Source: Flavobacteriales bacterium UBA852
GTDB taxonomy: Bacteria > Bacteroidota > Bacteroidia > Flavobacteriales_E > Vicingaceae
Reading direction: 5' to 3'
NCBI GenBank assembly: GCA_002295925.1
Contig: DBGO01000006.1
Coordinates: forward strand, 1 to 35,173
Length of the DNA: 35,173 nt
The first letter of the stretch is position 1. Each line of letters opens with the position of its first letter. Made by a program: the position numbers and the translations under genes. The notes beneath the pieces are model-generated. The model was given only the letters and a program-made list of their open reading frames with translations. It did not search any database and was not told the origin of the DNA. This document shows positions 5,998 through 14,794 of this stretch, in pieces.

Positions 5998-8976
5998 TTA
6001 TCCGTTGATATTTTCGGTTACACTCTTACCTTTATTTAATGCATCATAAATCACTTCTTGAATGTTGGTGCGAATATTCAGGTGAAGTAATTTTTTATTT
6101 TCTGCCGTAGGATAGATTCTGTTTGATAAAAATACATAAACTATTTCTTCTTCGGGGTCAACCCAAACCAATGTTCCGGTAAAACCACTGTGTCCAAAAC
6201 TTAAGTACGACACACAATTACAAGTTGGTCCTCCCTCTCCGTCGCGAACGGGTTTATCAAATCCGGCTCCACGCCTGTTGCCGTTTTCTGCACAAAACTG
6301 ACATTTTGTATATTCTGCCAAAACCGTGCTGTCTATATATCTTTTTCCGGCGTATTCGCCGTAATTCAAATACATTTGCATCAGCTTGGCCAAATCATTG
6401 GCATTGCTGAACAATCCGGCATGTCCGCCAACACCACCCATCATTGCAGCGCCCATATCGTGCACATCGCCGTGAATAAGTTGATGACGGAAATAATTAT
6501 CTTTTTCGGTAGGAACAATTCTGTATAAAGGGAATTTGTATCGTGGTTTAAACGTAGTGGTACTCATCCCAATATCATCGTAAATGTGCTGAATATAAAC
6601 ATCAAGAGATTCGCCGGTTATTTTTTCTATAATTCGCTTAAAAAAATAATAACCCAAATCGCTGTACCGGTATTCTTTGGTTTTTACCGGTCCGCGTAAA
6701 ATCCGTTTAAAAATAGTATCGGGATATCCTTTGTTTATCCATAAATTATCGGCTACACGCAACGGATAGGTTTCGGAAGAGTCCAAACTGTAAATATCGT
6801 ATCGAGGCACGCCGTTAACCAGTGTTTTAATATAAAAGGGCACCCATGCTTGCAATCCGGCTTGATGCGCCAATATTTCTCGAATATTCATGTTGTAATA
6901 AGGTAATGTATCCGGAATTTCGTCGCCTAAATAATCGCATAAATTATGGTCTAAGCTGAATTTTCCTTCGCTTTGCAACTTCATTAAAGCCAAAACCGTT
7001 GCTGAAATCTTAGTAACCGAAGCCAAATCGTAAATATCGGTGATTTTTACAGGCAAAATACTGTCATACGTGTGGTAACCAAATGCTTTTTGATAAATTA
7101 CCTTGCCCGATTTGGCAACAAGTACTTGGCAACCGGGATATGCTCCTTCTTTAATTCCGCTTTCGGCAATAGAATCAATGGGTTTTAACCATTCGGAACG
7201 GATATTCAGTTCTTCGGGTAAAGTATATTGTAATCTGCCTAATGGTTCCAGATTAATCCCGTCTCCCACTTTAAACTTTCCGGCAGAAACCGGCAATTTG
7301 CCATTTGCCCCAATGGCGCCAAAAATAAGTTGAGCAACAGCCGATTGTGTAAATTCATTGTTTTGATAGGCTTGTATTATTGCATCGGCAAAACCGGTAG
7401 TTTTAATGGCACTTAAAGCATAGGCATTTTGAAAATTGCATAAAATAAGTTTTTTTTCTTTGCTTATTTGCATTAAAAATGCCAGCCATTCACCTTTTAT
7501 CTTATATTTTTTCCAGGGATTAGCATCGCTGTTGTGAAAAGAAGCAATAATGGTATTGGTATTTGTCAATCGTTCTTTCCATTCATTTATATTGGCAATA
7601 TCGTGTAAGTTTTTAACCTGATAATGTTTTGATTCTTTATACAAATCAACGGTTTGCTCAAATACACTTCCGGGTTCTTCATTAAAAGAGATGGTTACAA
7701 TATTATTGTCTTTCAATTCTTTTATGGGAAGCAGATTGTGTTCGTTTTTCAGTACGGTTAATGCTTTTTGATACAATTGTTTTTGAAGCAGAGTGTATTC
7801 TTTTTTATTCAAATCATTATACAACCCATTTAGCTTAACCGAATGATAACGATTTAACCCCATCCATTCTTTGGCTCTTAAAATTTTAAGGCAATGCGCA
7901 TCAATTTGTTCTTTAGAAATTTCACCATTTTGCAATGCTTTTTTTATTTCTTTAATTGCTGTTGGCACATCTTGCGAAAAAAGCAACACATCGTTTCCGG
8001 CTTTTAACGCCATTACATCAACTACGCCGGGCGGATAAAATTTACTAACTCCCTGCATATTCAAGGCATCTGTAAATATCAATCCTTTAAATTCCAAAGA
8101 GTCATGCAACAAATCAGTGACTACTCGTTTGCTCAATGTTGTTGCTTTATTTTCGGTTGGTTCAAGTGACGGAACGTACAAATGTGCAACCATTACGCCC
8201 CCAAGTCCTTTTTTAGTCATTTGTTTGAAAGGATACAGTTCGAGAGTATCCAATCTTTTGTAAGGATGGTTTAATACAGGTAAAGTTTTATGAGAATCGG
8301 CATCGGTGTCGCCGTGACCGGGAAAGTGCTTTGCCGTAGGTAATACATGATGCTTTTGCATTCCCCACATATATTCTGTTCCTTTTTCGGTTACGTTTAT
8401 TTTATCTTCTCCAAATGAACGGGCATTTATAATGGGGTTTTTAGGGTTTGAATTGATATCCACAACAGGTGCAAAATTTATCTGTAACCCTACGCGTTGG
8501 CATTGTTCAGCAATTTGCTCCCCCATCTTCATAATCAAACCTGAATCTTGTATGGCTCCCAAAGTCATTTGCCAAGGGTATTTTACGGTAGAATCCAAAC
8601 GCATTGCCAAACCCCATTCGCCATCAATAGCCAGCATTAACGGAATTTTCGATTTGGTTTGGTATAGGTTGGTCAATTTCGCCTGCCTAACCGGACCGCC
8701 TTGCATAAAAATTAATCCCCCAATGTGGTATTTGGTAATTAACTCCACAATCTCTTGTTGATGTTCGATTCCTTTATTGGAATAAGCCGCAACCATAAAC
8801 AATTGCCCGATTTTTTCATCCAATGTCATTGTTTTAATTAGCGAATCTGCCCACGGGGTAGATTTTCTTAAAAAAGGCGGTAAATTATTTGTATTTCGAA
8901 CTTGACTTTCGCTTTTATTCAGCCAACCCGTAAAACTAATCAATAAAAGTATTGTTATGAATCTCACAATTATCAT
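5998..8976 (-). CDS. GH3 beta-N-acetylglucosaminidase / serine beta-lactamase-like fusion, 992 aa
   Basis: Exported two-enzyme protein; the N-terminal MIIVRFITILLLISFTGW is a signal sequence. Residues about 40-375 form a NagZ-like GH3 barrel with KHFPGHGDT (216-224), the Asp-Ser-His general-acid motif (227-229) and nucleophile Asp303 in FTDALNMQGV. Residues 400-570 look like a GH3 C-terminal sandwich. Residues about 600-985 are a class C beta-lactamase/penicillin-binding type domain with SVTK (Ser653, Lys656), YSD (771-773, where Tyr-Xaa-Asn is usual) and HSG (929-931) in the KTG position. By family knowledge GH3/NagZ removes GlcNAc from peptidoglycan, and the second domain would act on stem peptides or as an esterase, so a cell-wall turnover role is likely. 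Substrate is inferred. It lies upstream of and in line with the kinase gene, which has its own promoter. Confidence 0.93.
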   Translation of the reverse strand: MIIVRFITILLLISFTGWLNKSESQVRNTNNLPPFLRKSTPWADSLIKTMTLDEKIGQLFMVAAYSNKGIEHQQEIVELITKYHIGGLIFMQGGPVRQAKLTNLYQTKSKIPLMLAIDGEWGLAMRLDSTVKYPWQMTLGAIQDSGLIMKMGEQIAEQCQRVGLQINFAPVVDINSNPKNPIINARSFGEDKINVTEKGTEYMWGMQKHHVLPTAKHFPGHGDTDADSHKTLPVLNHPYKRLDTLELYPFKQMTKKGLGGVMVAHLYVPSLEPTENKATTLSKRVVTDLLHDSLEFKGLIFTDALNMQGVSKFYPPGVVDVMALKAGNDVLLFSQDVPTAIKEIKKALQNGEISKEQIDAHCLKILRAKEWMGLNRYHSVKLNGLYNDLNKKEYTLLQKQLYQKALTVLKNEHNLLPIKELKDNNIVTISFNEEPGSVFEQTVDLYKESKHYQVKNLHDIANINEWKERLTNTNTIIASFHNSDANPWKKYKIKGEWLAFLMQISKEKKLILCNFQNAYALSAIKTTGFADAIIQAYQNNEFTQSAVAQLIFGAIGANGKLPVSAGKFKVGDGINLEPLGRLQYTLPEELNIRSEWLKPIDSIAESGIKEGAYPGCQVLVAKSGKVIYQKAFGYHTYDSILPVKITDIYDLASVTKISATVLALMKLQSEGKFSLDHNLCDYLGDEIPDTLPYYNMNIREILAHQAGLQAWVPFYIKTLVNGVPRYDIYSLDSSETYPLRVADNLWINKGYPDTIFKRILRGPVKTKEYRYSDLGYYFFKRIIEKITGESLDVYIQHIYDDIGMSTTTFKPRYKFPLYRIVPTEKDNYFRHQLIHGDVHDMGAAMMGGVGGHAGLFSNANDLAKLMQMYLNYGEYAGKRYIDSTVLAEYTKCQFCAENGNRRGAGFDKPVRDGEGGPTCNCVSYLSFGHSGFTGTLVWVDPEEEIVYVFLSNRIYPTAENKKLLHLNIRTNIQEVIYDALNKGKSVTENING

Positions 8977-9096
8977 TTTTGGTAAAAATACGTTTTAAGA
9001 ATATTAATAGTATGTTGAAATGTTTTTGATTATTAACAAAAATTTGTTATTACAAGAAATATTCCTATTTGAGGTTTAAAAAGCTATATTCTTATT

Positions 9097-9104
9097 TATA
9101 TTTG
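9097..9104 (+). promoter_or_regulatory. -7 box (TATATTTG) of lysC-lysA
   Basis: Exact TAnnTTTG match 18 bases before the ATG at 9123. No TTTG occurs at 19-base spacing. The presence of this box inside the longer possible frame (TTG at 9069) argues that the true start of lysC is 9123. Confidence 0.6.
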
Positions 9105-9122
9105 CCGTTAAACGAAGATATT

Positions 9123-10433
9123 ATGATAATTAAAAAATTTGGAGGAACATCTGTTGGCTCTGCAGAAAGAATAAAAAATGTTGCAGAATTAGCAACTTCC
9201 GATAGTAAACCTACAATCGTTGTGCTTTCAGCAATGGCAGGCACAACCAATTCATTGGTTGAAATATGCAATTATTTACATAACCATAATATAGAAAGCG
9301 CAACAGAATGTATAAATAACCTTGAAAAAAGCTATATTAAAGTCGTTGAAGAACTTTTTTCAACTTCTGAATTTTCAGAAAAAGGAACCCAGCTTATAAA
9401 AAATCATTTTGATTATCTGCGTTCATTCACTTTAAGTGTTTTTTCTCATAAAGAAGAAAAAGCTATACTTGCACAAGGTGAACTAATATCGTCTTCATTA
9501 CTTCATCTATATTTAAATGAAAAGGGTATTCAAAACACTTTATTGCATGCCTTAAATTTTATGCGCATTAATGAAGATTTAGAACCTAATTATCCATTTA
9601 TTGTAGAAAATTTAAAACATGAAATAAACCAAAATTCTTCCGAAATTTACATAACACAAGGTTATATTTGTCGAAATGCTTACGGAGAAATCGATAATTT
9701 ACAAAGAGGTGGAAGCGATTATTCCGCATCAATTATCGGAGCAGCCTTAAATGCGGAGGAAATTCAAATTTGGACTGATATTGATGGGATTCACAATAAC
9801 GACCCCAGATATATAAAAAACACAAGACCGCTTGATTACTTATCATTTGACGAAGCAGCAGAATTGGCTTATTTTGGCGCAAAAATTCTACATCCCGCCA
9901 GTGTTACACCTGCAAAAGTTGCAAATATTCCGGTAAGATTAAAAAACACGCTTCAGCCTGAAGCAAAAGGTACGCTTATCAGCAATATAACAATTCAAAA
10001 AGGGATTAAAGCTATTGCCGCAAAAGATAATATCACGGTAATAAAAATTAAATCAGGCAGAATGCTTCTAGCTTATGGTTTTTTACGAAAAGTATTTGAA
10101 GTGTTTGAAACTTACAAAACATCAATTGATATGATTACCACTTCTGAAGTGGCAATTTCTCTTACAATTGACAATACTACCTACTTAAATAACATTATCG
10201 AAGATTTAAGAAAATTTGGTCATGTAGAAGTTGATTCAGATATGAGTATTATTTGTATTGTTGGCGATTTTATTACCGACAGCAAAGGATATGGCAGTAA
10301 AATATTTAACGCATTAAAAGATATTCCTATTAGAATGATTTCTTACGGAGGCAGTAAACATAATATTTCATTATTGATAAAAACAGATGATAAAATTAAA
10401 GCACTTAAATCATTAAATTCAGAACTCTTTTAG
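9123..10433 (+). CDS. lysC: aspartate kinase, monofunctional, 436 aa
   Basis: Catalyses ATP-dependent phosphorylation of L-aspartate, the first step toward diaminopimelate, lysine, threonine and methionine. The kinase domain opens with the signature KKFGGTSVGSAERIKNV and carries QRGGSDYSASIIGAALNAE and WTDIDGIHNNDPR motifs. Two C-terminal ACT modules (from about residue 300: IKAIAAKDNITVIKI and DMSIICIVGDFITDS) are the usual sites of amino-acid feedback control. Length fits single-function enzymes; no homoserine dehydrogenase is fused. The TTG start at 9069 would add 18 residues unlike the family and would span the promoter box, so ATG 9123 is preferred. lysA follows after 8 bases, so the pair is a dedicated lysine/DAP operon. 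Confidence 0.95.
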   Translation: MIIKKFGGTSVGSAERIKNVAELATSDSKPTIVVLSAMAGTTNSLVEICNYLHNHNIESATECINNLEKSYIKVVEELFSTSEFSEKGTQLIKNHFDYLRSFTLSVFSHKEEKAILAQGELISSSLLHLYLNEKGIQNTLLHALNFMRINEDLEPNYPFIVENLKHEINQNSSEIYITQGYICRNAYGEIDNLQRGGSDYSASIIGAALNAEEIQIWTDIDGIHNNDPRYIKNTRPLDYLSFDEAAELAYFGAKILHPASVTPAKVANIPVRLKNTLQPEAKGTLISNITIQKGIKAIAAKDNITVIKIKSGRMLLAYGFLRKVFEVFETYKTSIDMITTSEVAISLTIDNTTYLNNIIEDLRKFGHVEVDSDMSIICIVGDFITDSKGYGSKIFNALKDIPIRMISYGGSKHNISLLIKTDDKIKALKSLNSELF

Positions 10434-10441
10434 TAAAAAAC

Positions 10442-11608
10442 ATGAATCTGACACCCTATATACCATATCTGAAAAACATTAAAACTCCCTTTTACTTTTA
10501 CGATACTTTTTTTCTAGAAAGTCATCTGAAAAAAGTTAAAAAAGCTGCAGAAAAATTTGGATATCATATCCATTATGCTTTAAAAGCTAATGCAAATGAC
10601 AAAATATTACACATATTTAATCAACTTGATTTCGGTGCAGATTGTGTTAGTGGTAATGAGGTAAAAAAAGCAATAGAAATAGGTATTTCTCCAAAGAAAA
10701 TTGCATTTGCAGGAGTTGGTAAAACTGATGAAGAAATTATTTATGCCCTGAATCAAGATATTTTTAGTTTTAATTGTGAATCTATTGCTGAACTTAATGT
10801 AATACAAAACATTGCCGCAAAATTAAATAAGAAAGCTCCCGTTTCATTAAGAATAAACCCTAACGTAGATGCAAACACCCATAGATATATTACAACCGGA
10901 TTAGAAGAAAACAAATTTGGCATTAACCAATGGGAATTTGATACTATAATTGAGATTATCAAAAATTCACCCAACCTTGATTTACAAGGTCTTCATTTCC
11001 ACATAGGCTCACAAATTACAGATATGCAAGTGTTTAAAAATTTGTGTTCAAGAGTAAATGAAATTCAAAAATGGTTTTATAACCACAATATTGCACTTCC
11101 ACATTTAAATTTAGGTGGAGGTTTAGGAGTAGATTATGAGAATCCGGAAAATATAAATTTCCCGGACTTTGATAAGTTTTTTAATATTTTCAATTCTCAT
11201 TTGGATAAAATAGCTGGACAACAGATACATTTTGAATTGGGACGCTCACTTGTAGCACAAGCAGGTGTATTGATAAGTAAAGTGTTGTATATAAAAAATG
11301 GCATTAATACAAATTTTGCTATAATTGATGCCGGTATGACAGAATTGATACGCCCTGCGTTGTATCAAGCATATCACAAAATAATGCCATTAGAAAATAA
11401 GAACACAGAAAACAATATTGAACGTTATGATATAGTAGGCCCTATTTGCGAATCTTCAGATACTTTTGCCAAATCAATACTTCTACCCAAACTTAACAGA
11501 GATGATTTATTAGTAATTTTTACTGCAGGGGCATATGGAGAAGTTATGGCTTCGAGATATAACTTGAGAGATTTACCTAAAGCATATTATGCCGATGAAT
11601 TTTCATAA
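10442..11608 (+). CDS. lysA: diaminopimelate decarboxylase, 388 aa
   Basis: PLP enzyme that converts meso-diaminopimelate to L-lysine, the last step of the pathway. The alanine-racemase-like fold is shown by the PLP lysine (Lys48) in YALKANANDKIL, then GLHFHIGSQI, LGGGLGVDY for phosphate binding, FELGRSLVAQAG, and the C-terminal CESSDTFAKS and GAYGEVMASRYN motifs that form the active site across the dimer. It is slightly short for the family (commonly 400-420) but all key motifs are present. It is 8 bases downstream of lysC. It ends 9 bases from the convergent TIGR02757 gene with no terminator in between. Confidence 0.95.
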   Translation: MNLTPYIPYLKNIKTPFYFYDTFFLESHLKKVKKAAEKFGYHIHYALKANANDKILHIFNQLDFGADCVSGNEVKKAIEIGISPKKIAFAGVGKTDEEIIYALNQDIFSFNCESIAELNVIQNIAAKLNKKAPVSLRINPNVDANTHRYITTGLEENKFGINQWEFDTIIEIIKNSPNLDLQGLHFHIGSQITDMQVFKNLCSRVNEIQKWFYNHNIALPHLNLGGGLGVDYENPENINFPDFDKFFNIFNSHLDKIAGQQIHFELGRSLVAQAGVLISKVLYIKNGINTNFAIIDAGMTELIRPALYQAYHKIMPLENKNTENNIERYDIVGPICESSDTFAKSILLPKLNRDDLLVIFTAGAYGEVMASRYNLRDLPKAYYADEFS

Positions 11609-11617
11609 TCCTTTTTT

Positions 11618-12376
11618 CTAAAACTTTTCAAAAACGCCCAAACCAAATAAAGCATAATCGTACTTAACAGGGTCGTTTGCATCAAAGCTTTTTAATATTT
11701 CGGTTAATTCTTCTACAGCTTTCCAATCGTTTTGTTTTCTTTTAAGCAAACCCAACTTTCGGGCAGTATTTCCGCTATGTACATCGAGTGGTATTTTTAA
11801 CTCACTCATTGAAATTTTATTCCACAAACCAAAATCCACGCCGGTTTTATCTTTTCTCACCATCCACCGTAAATACATATTAATTCGTTTGGCAGCAGAA
11901 TTTTTCATTGGGTTGGAAATATGTTTTTGGCTTCGGTGAGCGGTATTATTTTGCATAAAAATCTCTTTAAACCTTGAAATAGAAAGTGCCAGGTTGGAGG
12001 GATATTGTAATAAAGCATTTTCCAAACTGCTGTATTCTTGGTAAATATCTTTTAAGCGAAGAATAAAAAAACGCATGTCCTCGCCATTAAAAGTACGGTG
12101 TTTAAATGATTTCATATACTTCAACTCATTTTCCGAAGCATTCATAACAAAATCATAAGGAGCATCATCCATTAACTCCATCATTTGCAACGCATTTTTA
12201 ATAATCATAGAACGCTTACCCCAGGCAATTGTTGCGGTTAAAAAGCCGGCAATTTCAATATCTTCTTTTCGCTTAAACCGATGCGGAATGCAAATCGGGT
12301 CTGTATCGATAAACTCCGGCGAGTTATATTGCATTTCTTTTTCATCTAGAAATTCCTTTATCAAACTATATTCCAT
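11618..12376 (-). CDS. TIGR02757 family protein, 252 aa
   Basis: Conserved protein of unknown function seen across Bacteroidota and some other phyla. The sequence starts MEYSLIKEFLDEKEMQYNS and has DPICIPHRFKRKEDIEIAGFLTATIAWGKR, MYLRWMVRKDK and IPLDVHSGNTARKLGLL. These are the recurring segments of this family, including the VDFGLW/PLDVH region that resembles helix-hairpin-helix DNA glycosylase-like folds. A DNA-repair-related role is only a guess from that resemblance. There is no signal peptide, so it should be cytoplasmic. Its start codon is 33 bases from the divergently transcribed peptidase gene, so the two promoters overlap; a near-consensus -7 box (TAATTTTA on the minus strand) lies at 12405-12398. 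Confidence 0.85.
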   Translation of the reverse strand: MEYSLIKEFLDEKEMQYNSPEFIDTDPICIPHRFKRKEDIEIAGFLTATIAWGKRSMIIKNALQMMELMDDAPYDFVMNASENELKYMKSFKHRTFNGEDMRFFILRLKDIYQEYSSLENALLQYPSNLALSISRFKEIFMQNNTAHRSQKHISNPMKNSAAKRINMYLRWMVRKDKTGVDFGLWNKISMSELKIPLDVHSGNTARKLGLLKRKQNDWKAVEELTEILKSFDANDPVKYDYALFGLGVFEKF

Positions 12377-12386
12377 TATTTGCTCT

Positions 12387-12394
12387 TATTTTTG
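12387..12394 (+). promoter_or_regulatory. -7 box (TATTTTTG) of the MtfA-like gene
   Basis: Exact TAnnTTTG match 15 bases before the ATG at 12410, inside a 33-base divergent intergenic gap. It rules against the upstream TTG at 12380 as the start. Confidence 0.55.
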
Positions 12395-12409
12395 TGTAAA
12401 ATTATATCT

Positions 12410-13216
12410 ATGCCAGCCATTCATGTATTTTATTTAATCCTTTCTTTATCGCTTTTTTTCTTTGTATTATACTATGTTTATACTCATTTTGTAAAAAAAC
12501 AATATGCCCATCCGGAACTTTTAAATACTCCATTTCCTGAAAAATACAGAGAAATTTTAGAAAAATATGTGCCTTATTATCAAAAACTGCCGGATGATAA
12601 AAAGAAATTTGAAAAACGTGTTCTGCAGTTTTTAGCCGAGAAAAAAATTACCGGAATCGATACCGAAGTAACAGATAAAGATAAAGTATTGGTTGCTGCA
12701 TCTGCGGTTATTCCGGCATTTGCTTTTGATGATTTTAATTACCCGAATGTGGATGAAATTTTGCTTTACCCCAATTCATTTGATCAATCTTTCCAAACAC
12801 ACAATGAGGTTGAAAGCAGAAATATTTTAGGCATGGTTGGCGAAGGATTTTTAAACGGAAAAGTAATACTCTCTAAACCCGATTTGGAAAAATCTTTTGA
12901 CGGCTCACGCCATAAAACCAATGTAGGTATTCACGAATTTGTGCATTTGATTGACAAAGCAGATGGTGCAACCGATGGGGTTCCGGAATTATTATTTGAA
13001 CATTCCTATGCTTTTCCTTGGCTGCGGGAAATGAAAAGAGAAATGGAAAAAATAGAAAAAGGAAAATCAGATATTTCGCCTTACGCCTTAACCAATCCTG
13101 CAGAGTTTTTAGCCGTTGCATCCGAATATTTCTTCAGCAATCCGGAAAAAATGAAAAAACGCCACCCTGAATTATACGCATATCTATCAAAGATTTTCAA
13201 ACAAAATCCGGTGTAA
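12410..13216 (+). CDS. MtfA-family zinc metallopeptidase, membrane-anchored, 268 aa
   Basis: The N-terminal helix (HVFYLILSLSLFFFVLYYVY) should anchor the protein in the inner membrane. The remainder matches the MtfA/DUF980 peptidase family. HEFVH (175-179) in NVGIHEFVHLIDKADG supplies the zinc ligands and general base, and a downstream Glu in EFLAVASEYFF is the likely third ligand. In enterobacteria MtfA binds the regulator Mlc and has aminopeptidase activity; whether that holds here is unknown, since the anchor helix suggests a different setting. Start chosen at ATG 12410 because the longer frame from TTG 12380 spans the -7 box. It is transcribed divergently from the TIGR02757 gene. Confidence 0.85.
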   Translation: MPAIHVFYLILSLSLFFFVLYYVYTHFVKKQYAHPELLNTPFPEKYREILEKYVPYYQKLPDDKKKFEKRVLQFLAEKKITGIDTEVTDKDKVLVAASAVIPAFAFDDFNYPNVDEILLYPNSFDQSFQTHNEVESRNILGMVGEGFLNGKVILSKPDLEKSFDGSRHKTNVGIHEFVHLIDKADGATDGVPELLFEHSYAFPWLREMKREMEKIEKGKSDISPYALTNPAEFLAVASEYFFSNPEKMKKRHPELYAYLSKIFKQNPV

Positions 13217-13314
13217 AATTTTCACATTCAACATAACATTTTTATTTATTTACCGTAAAATAAAAGACACACTTACAACGTTTTAGGTACAGTTTTTGAT
13301 TGATTTGTTTTATA

Positions 13315-13914
13315 ATGAATAAATCTGTTTACATATTATTTTTATTTGTACTGACTTTAAGCAAAAACAGCTTTACTCAAAATTACGCTCCCGCAAAAGT
13401 TGTCAATGGCGACACCATTATCACCTTTACGCTTAAACCAATGATTGTTTCTGACAAATTGGCATTTAAAAATAAAAAAAGAGTAAAATCGTATTGGCGC
13501 TTACGCAAAAAAGTGGTCGCAGTATATCCTTATGCTCAAAAAGCCAAGCAATTACTGTATTCTTACAATGTAGAGTTAAGTCAAATTAAATCGAAACATA
13601 AACGAAGAGCTTATTTGAAAAAAGCTGAAGCCGAATTGAAAAAGCAATTTGAAGACGATATAAGGAATATGTCCTTATCGGAAGGAATGATATTGATAAA
13701 GTTGATTGACCGCGAAACGCACAACACTTCGTATCAGTTAATTAAAGATTTACGCGGAAGTGTTTCGGCATTTTTTTGGCAAAACATTGGTCGATTGTTT
13801 AGCGTAAATTTAAAAGCAGAGTACGACCCTTCAAAAAATGAAGAAGACCAATTGATTGAATTAATTGTGCAACAAATTGAATGGGGTTACATTCCCGTTA
13901 AGAAAATTGAATAA
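13315..13914 (+). CDS. DUF4294 family exported protein, 199 aa
   Basis: MNKSVYILFLFVLTLS plus NSFTQ is a signal peptide, so the protein is exported. The mature part contains RVKSYWRLRKKVVAVYPYAQKAKQ in pieces, then a Lys/Glu-rich helical stretch and SEGMILIKLIDRETHNTSY. This conserved Tyr-Pro-Tyr-Ala...Ile-Asp-Arg-Glu-Thr pattern is characteristic of DUF4294 in Bacteroidota. Function is unknown. ATG 13315 is chosen over a TTG at 13300 because it gives a standard signal peptide. It converges on folP with only 2 bases between the stop codons. Confidence 0.8.
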   Translation: MNKSVYILFLFVLTLSKNSFTQNYAPAKVVNGDTIITFTLKPMIVSDKLAFKNKKRVKSYWRLRKKVVAVYPYAQKAKQLLYSYNVELSQIKSKHKRRAYLKKAEAELKKQFEDDIRNMSLSEGMILIKLIDRETHNTSYQLIKDLRGSVSAFFWQNIGRLFSVNLKAEYDPSKNEEDQLIELIVQQIEWGYIPVKKIE

Positions 13915-13916
13915 TT

Positions 13917-14774
13917 TCAATTTGTATTTTTATAAAATTCGACCAATTTTACTGCCTCTACGGCTTGTTTTACATCGTGAACACGTACAATATCTGCTCC
14001 GTTCAACAAAGCCAATGTATTGATAACTGTTGTTCCGTTTAAAGCCTCTTTTGGCGAAATATCCAAAACTTTATTGATCATACTTTTTCGCGAAACGCCA
14101 ACCAAAATTGGCAATTCAAGCATTTCGAAAGCTTGTAAGTTTTTTAATAATTCATAATTATGTTCCACTGTTTTACCAAAACCAAATCCGGGGTCTAAAA
14201 TAACATCCGAAACGCCTTTTCTGTATAGTTCATCTAATTTTTTAGTGAAATAATGAATTATATCTTGCGTTACATCTTTATATAGAGGATTCTGTTGCAT
14301 GGTTTGCGGTGTGCCTTGCATATGCATCATGATATAAGGCACATTGGCATCCGCAATCACATCAAACATTTTCTTGTCCAATTCTCCGGCAGAAATATCA
14401 TTTATAATATCTGCACCGCATTCAATTGCTTTTAGCGCCACTTCACTTCTAAATGTATCCACAGATATTATCACGTCCGGAAAATGGGCTCGAATGTTTT
14501 TTACTGCCGGAATCACTCTGTTCAATTCTTCTTCAACAGAAATATCTTTTGCTCCCGGACGCGAGGAATAACCACCCACATCAACCATTAAACCTCCTTC
14601 TAAAATAATCTTCTCAACCCTTTCTATTACAGCTCTTTCCGAAACATAATCTCCGCCATCAAAAAACGAATCGGGCGTAACATTAACTATCCCCATTACT
14701 ACCGGAGAGTCAAGAGAAATTAATTCTCCTCTAATATTAAGTCGTTTCTTTTTTGAAAAAAATGTATCTTTCAC
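13917..14774 (-). CDS. folP: dihydropteroate synthase, 285 aa
   Basis: Condenses p-aminobenzoate with 6-hydroxymethyl-7,8-dihydropterin pyrophosphate in folate synthesis; the target of sulfonamides. Family motifs in order: VVMGIVNVTPDSFFDGG, GGYSSRPGA, VISVDTFRS, ADIINDIS, MMHMQGTPQTMQ, LDPGFGFGKTVEHN, GVSRKS and RVHDV. The start is uncertain. GTG 14774 gives VKDTFFSKKKRLNIRGEL, which resembles family N-termini, while ATG 14804 would add residues that look non-homologous (MYSFYCHFCG) and would overlap the divergent gene start at 14795. A near-consensus box (CATTTTTG on the minus strand) just upstream fits the GTG. Arranged head-to-head with the DUF1599 gene with about 20 bases between starts. 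Confidence 0.93.
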   Translation of the reverse strand: MKDTFFSKKKRLNIRGELISLDSPVVMGIVNVTPDSFFDGGDYVSERAVIERVEKIILEGGLMVDVGGYSSRPGAKDISVEEELNRVIPAVKNIRAHFPDVIISVDTFRSEVALKAIECGADIINDISAGELDKKMFDVIADANVPYIMMHMQGTPQTMQQNPLYKDVTQDIIHYFTKKLDELYRKGVSDVILDPGFGFGKTVEHNYELLKNLQAFEMLELPILVGVSRKSMINKVLDISPKEALNGTTVINTLALLNGADIVRVHDVKQAVEAVKLVEFYKNTN

Positions 14775-14794
14775 ACCGCAAAAATGACAATAAA

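Noticed and set aside
7103..7333. Opposite-strand reading frames within large genes, such as this one inside the GH3 fusion
   Set aside because: They are shadows of strongly supported genes, lack family features and plausible starts.
9069..9122. TTG-initiated N-terminal extension of aspartokinase
   Set aside because: It spans a TATATTTG promoter box and does not resemble the family; homology begins at ATG 9123.
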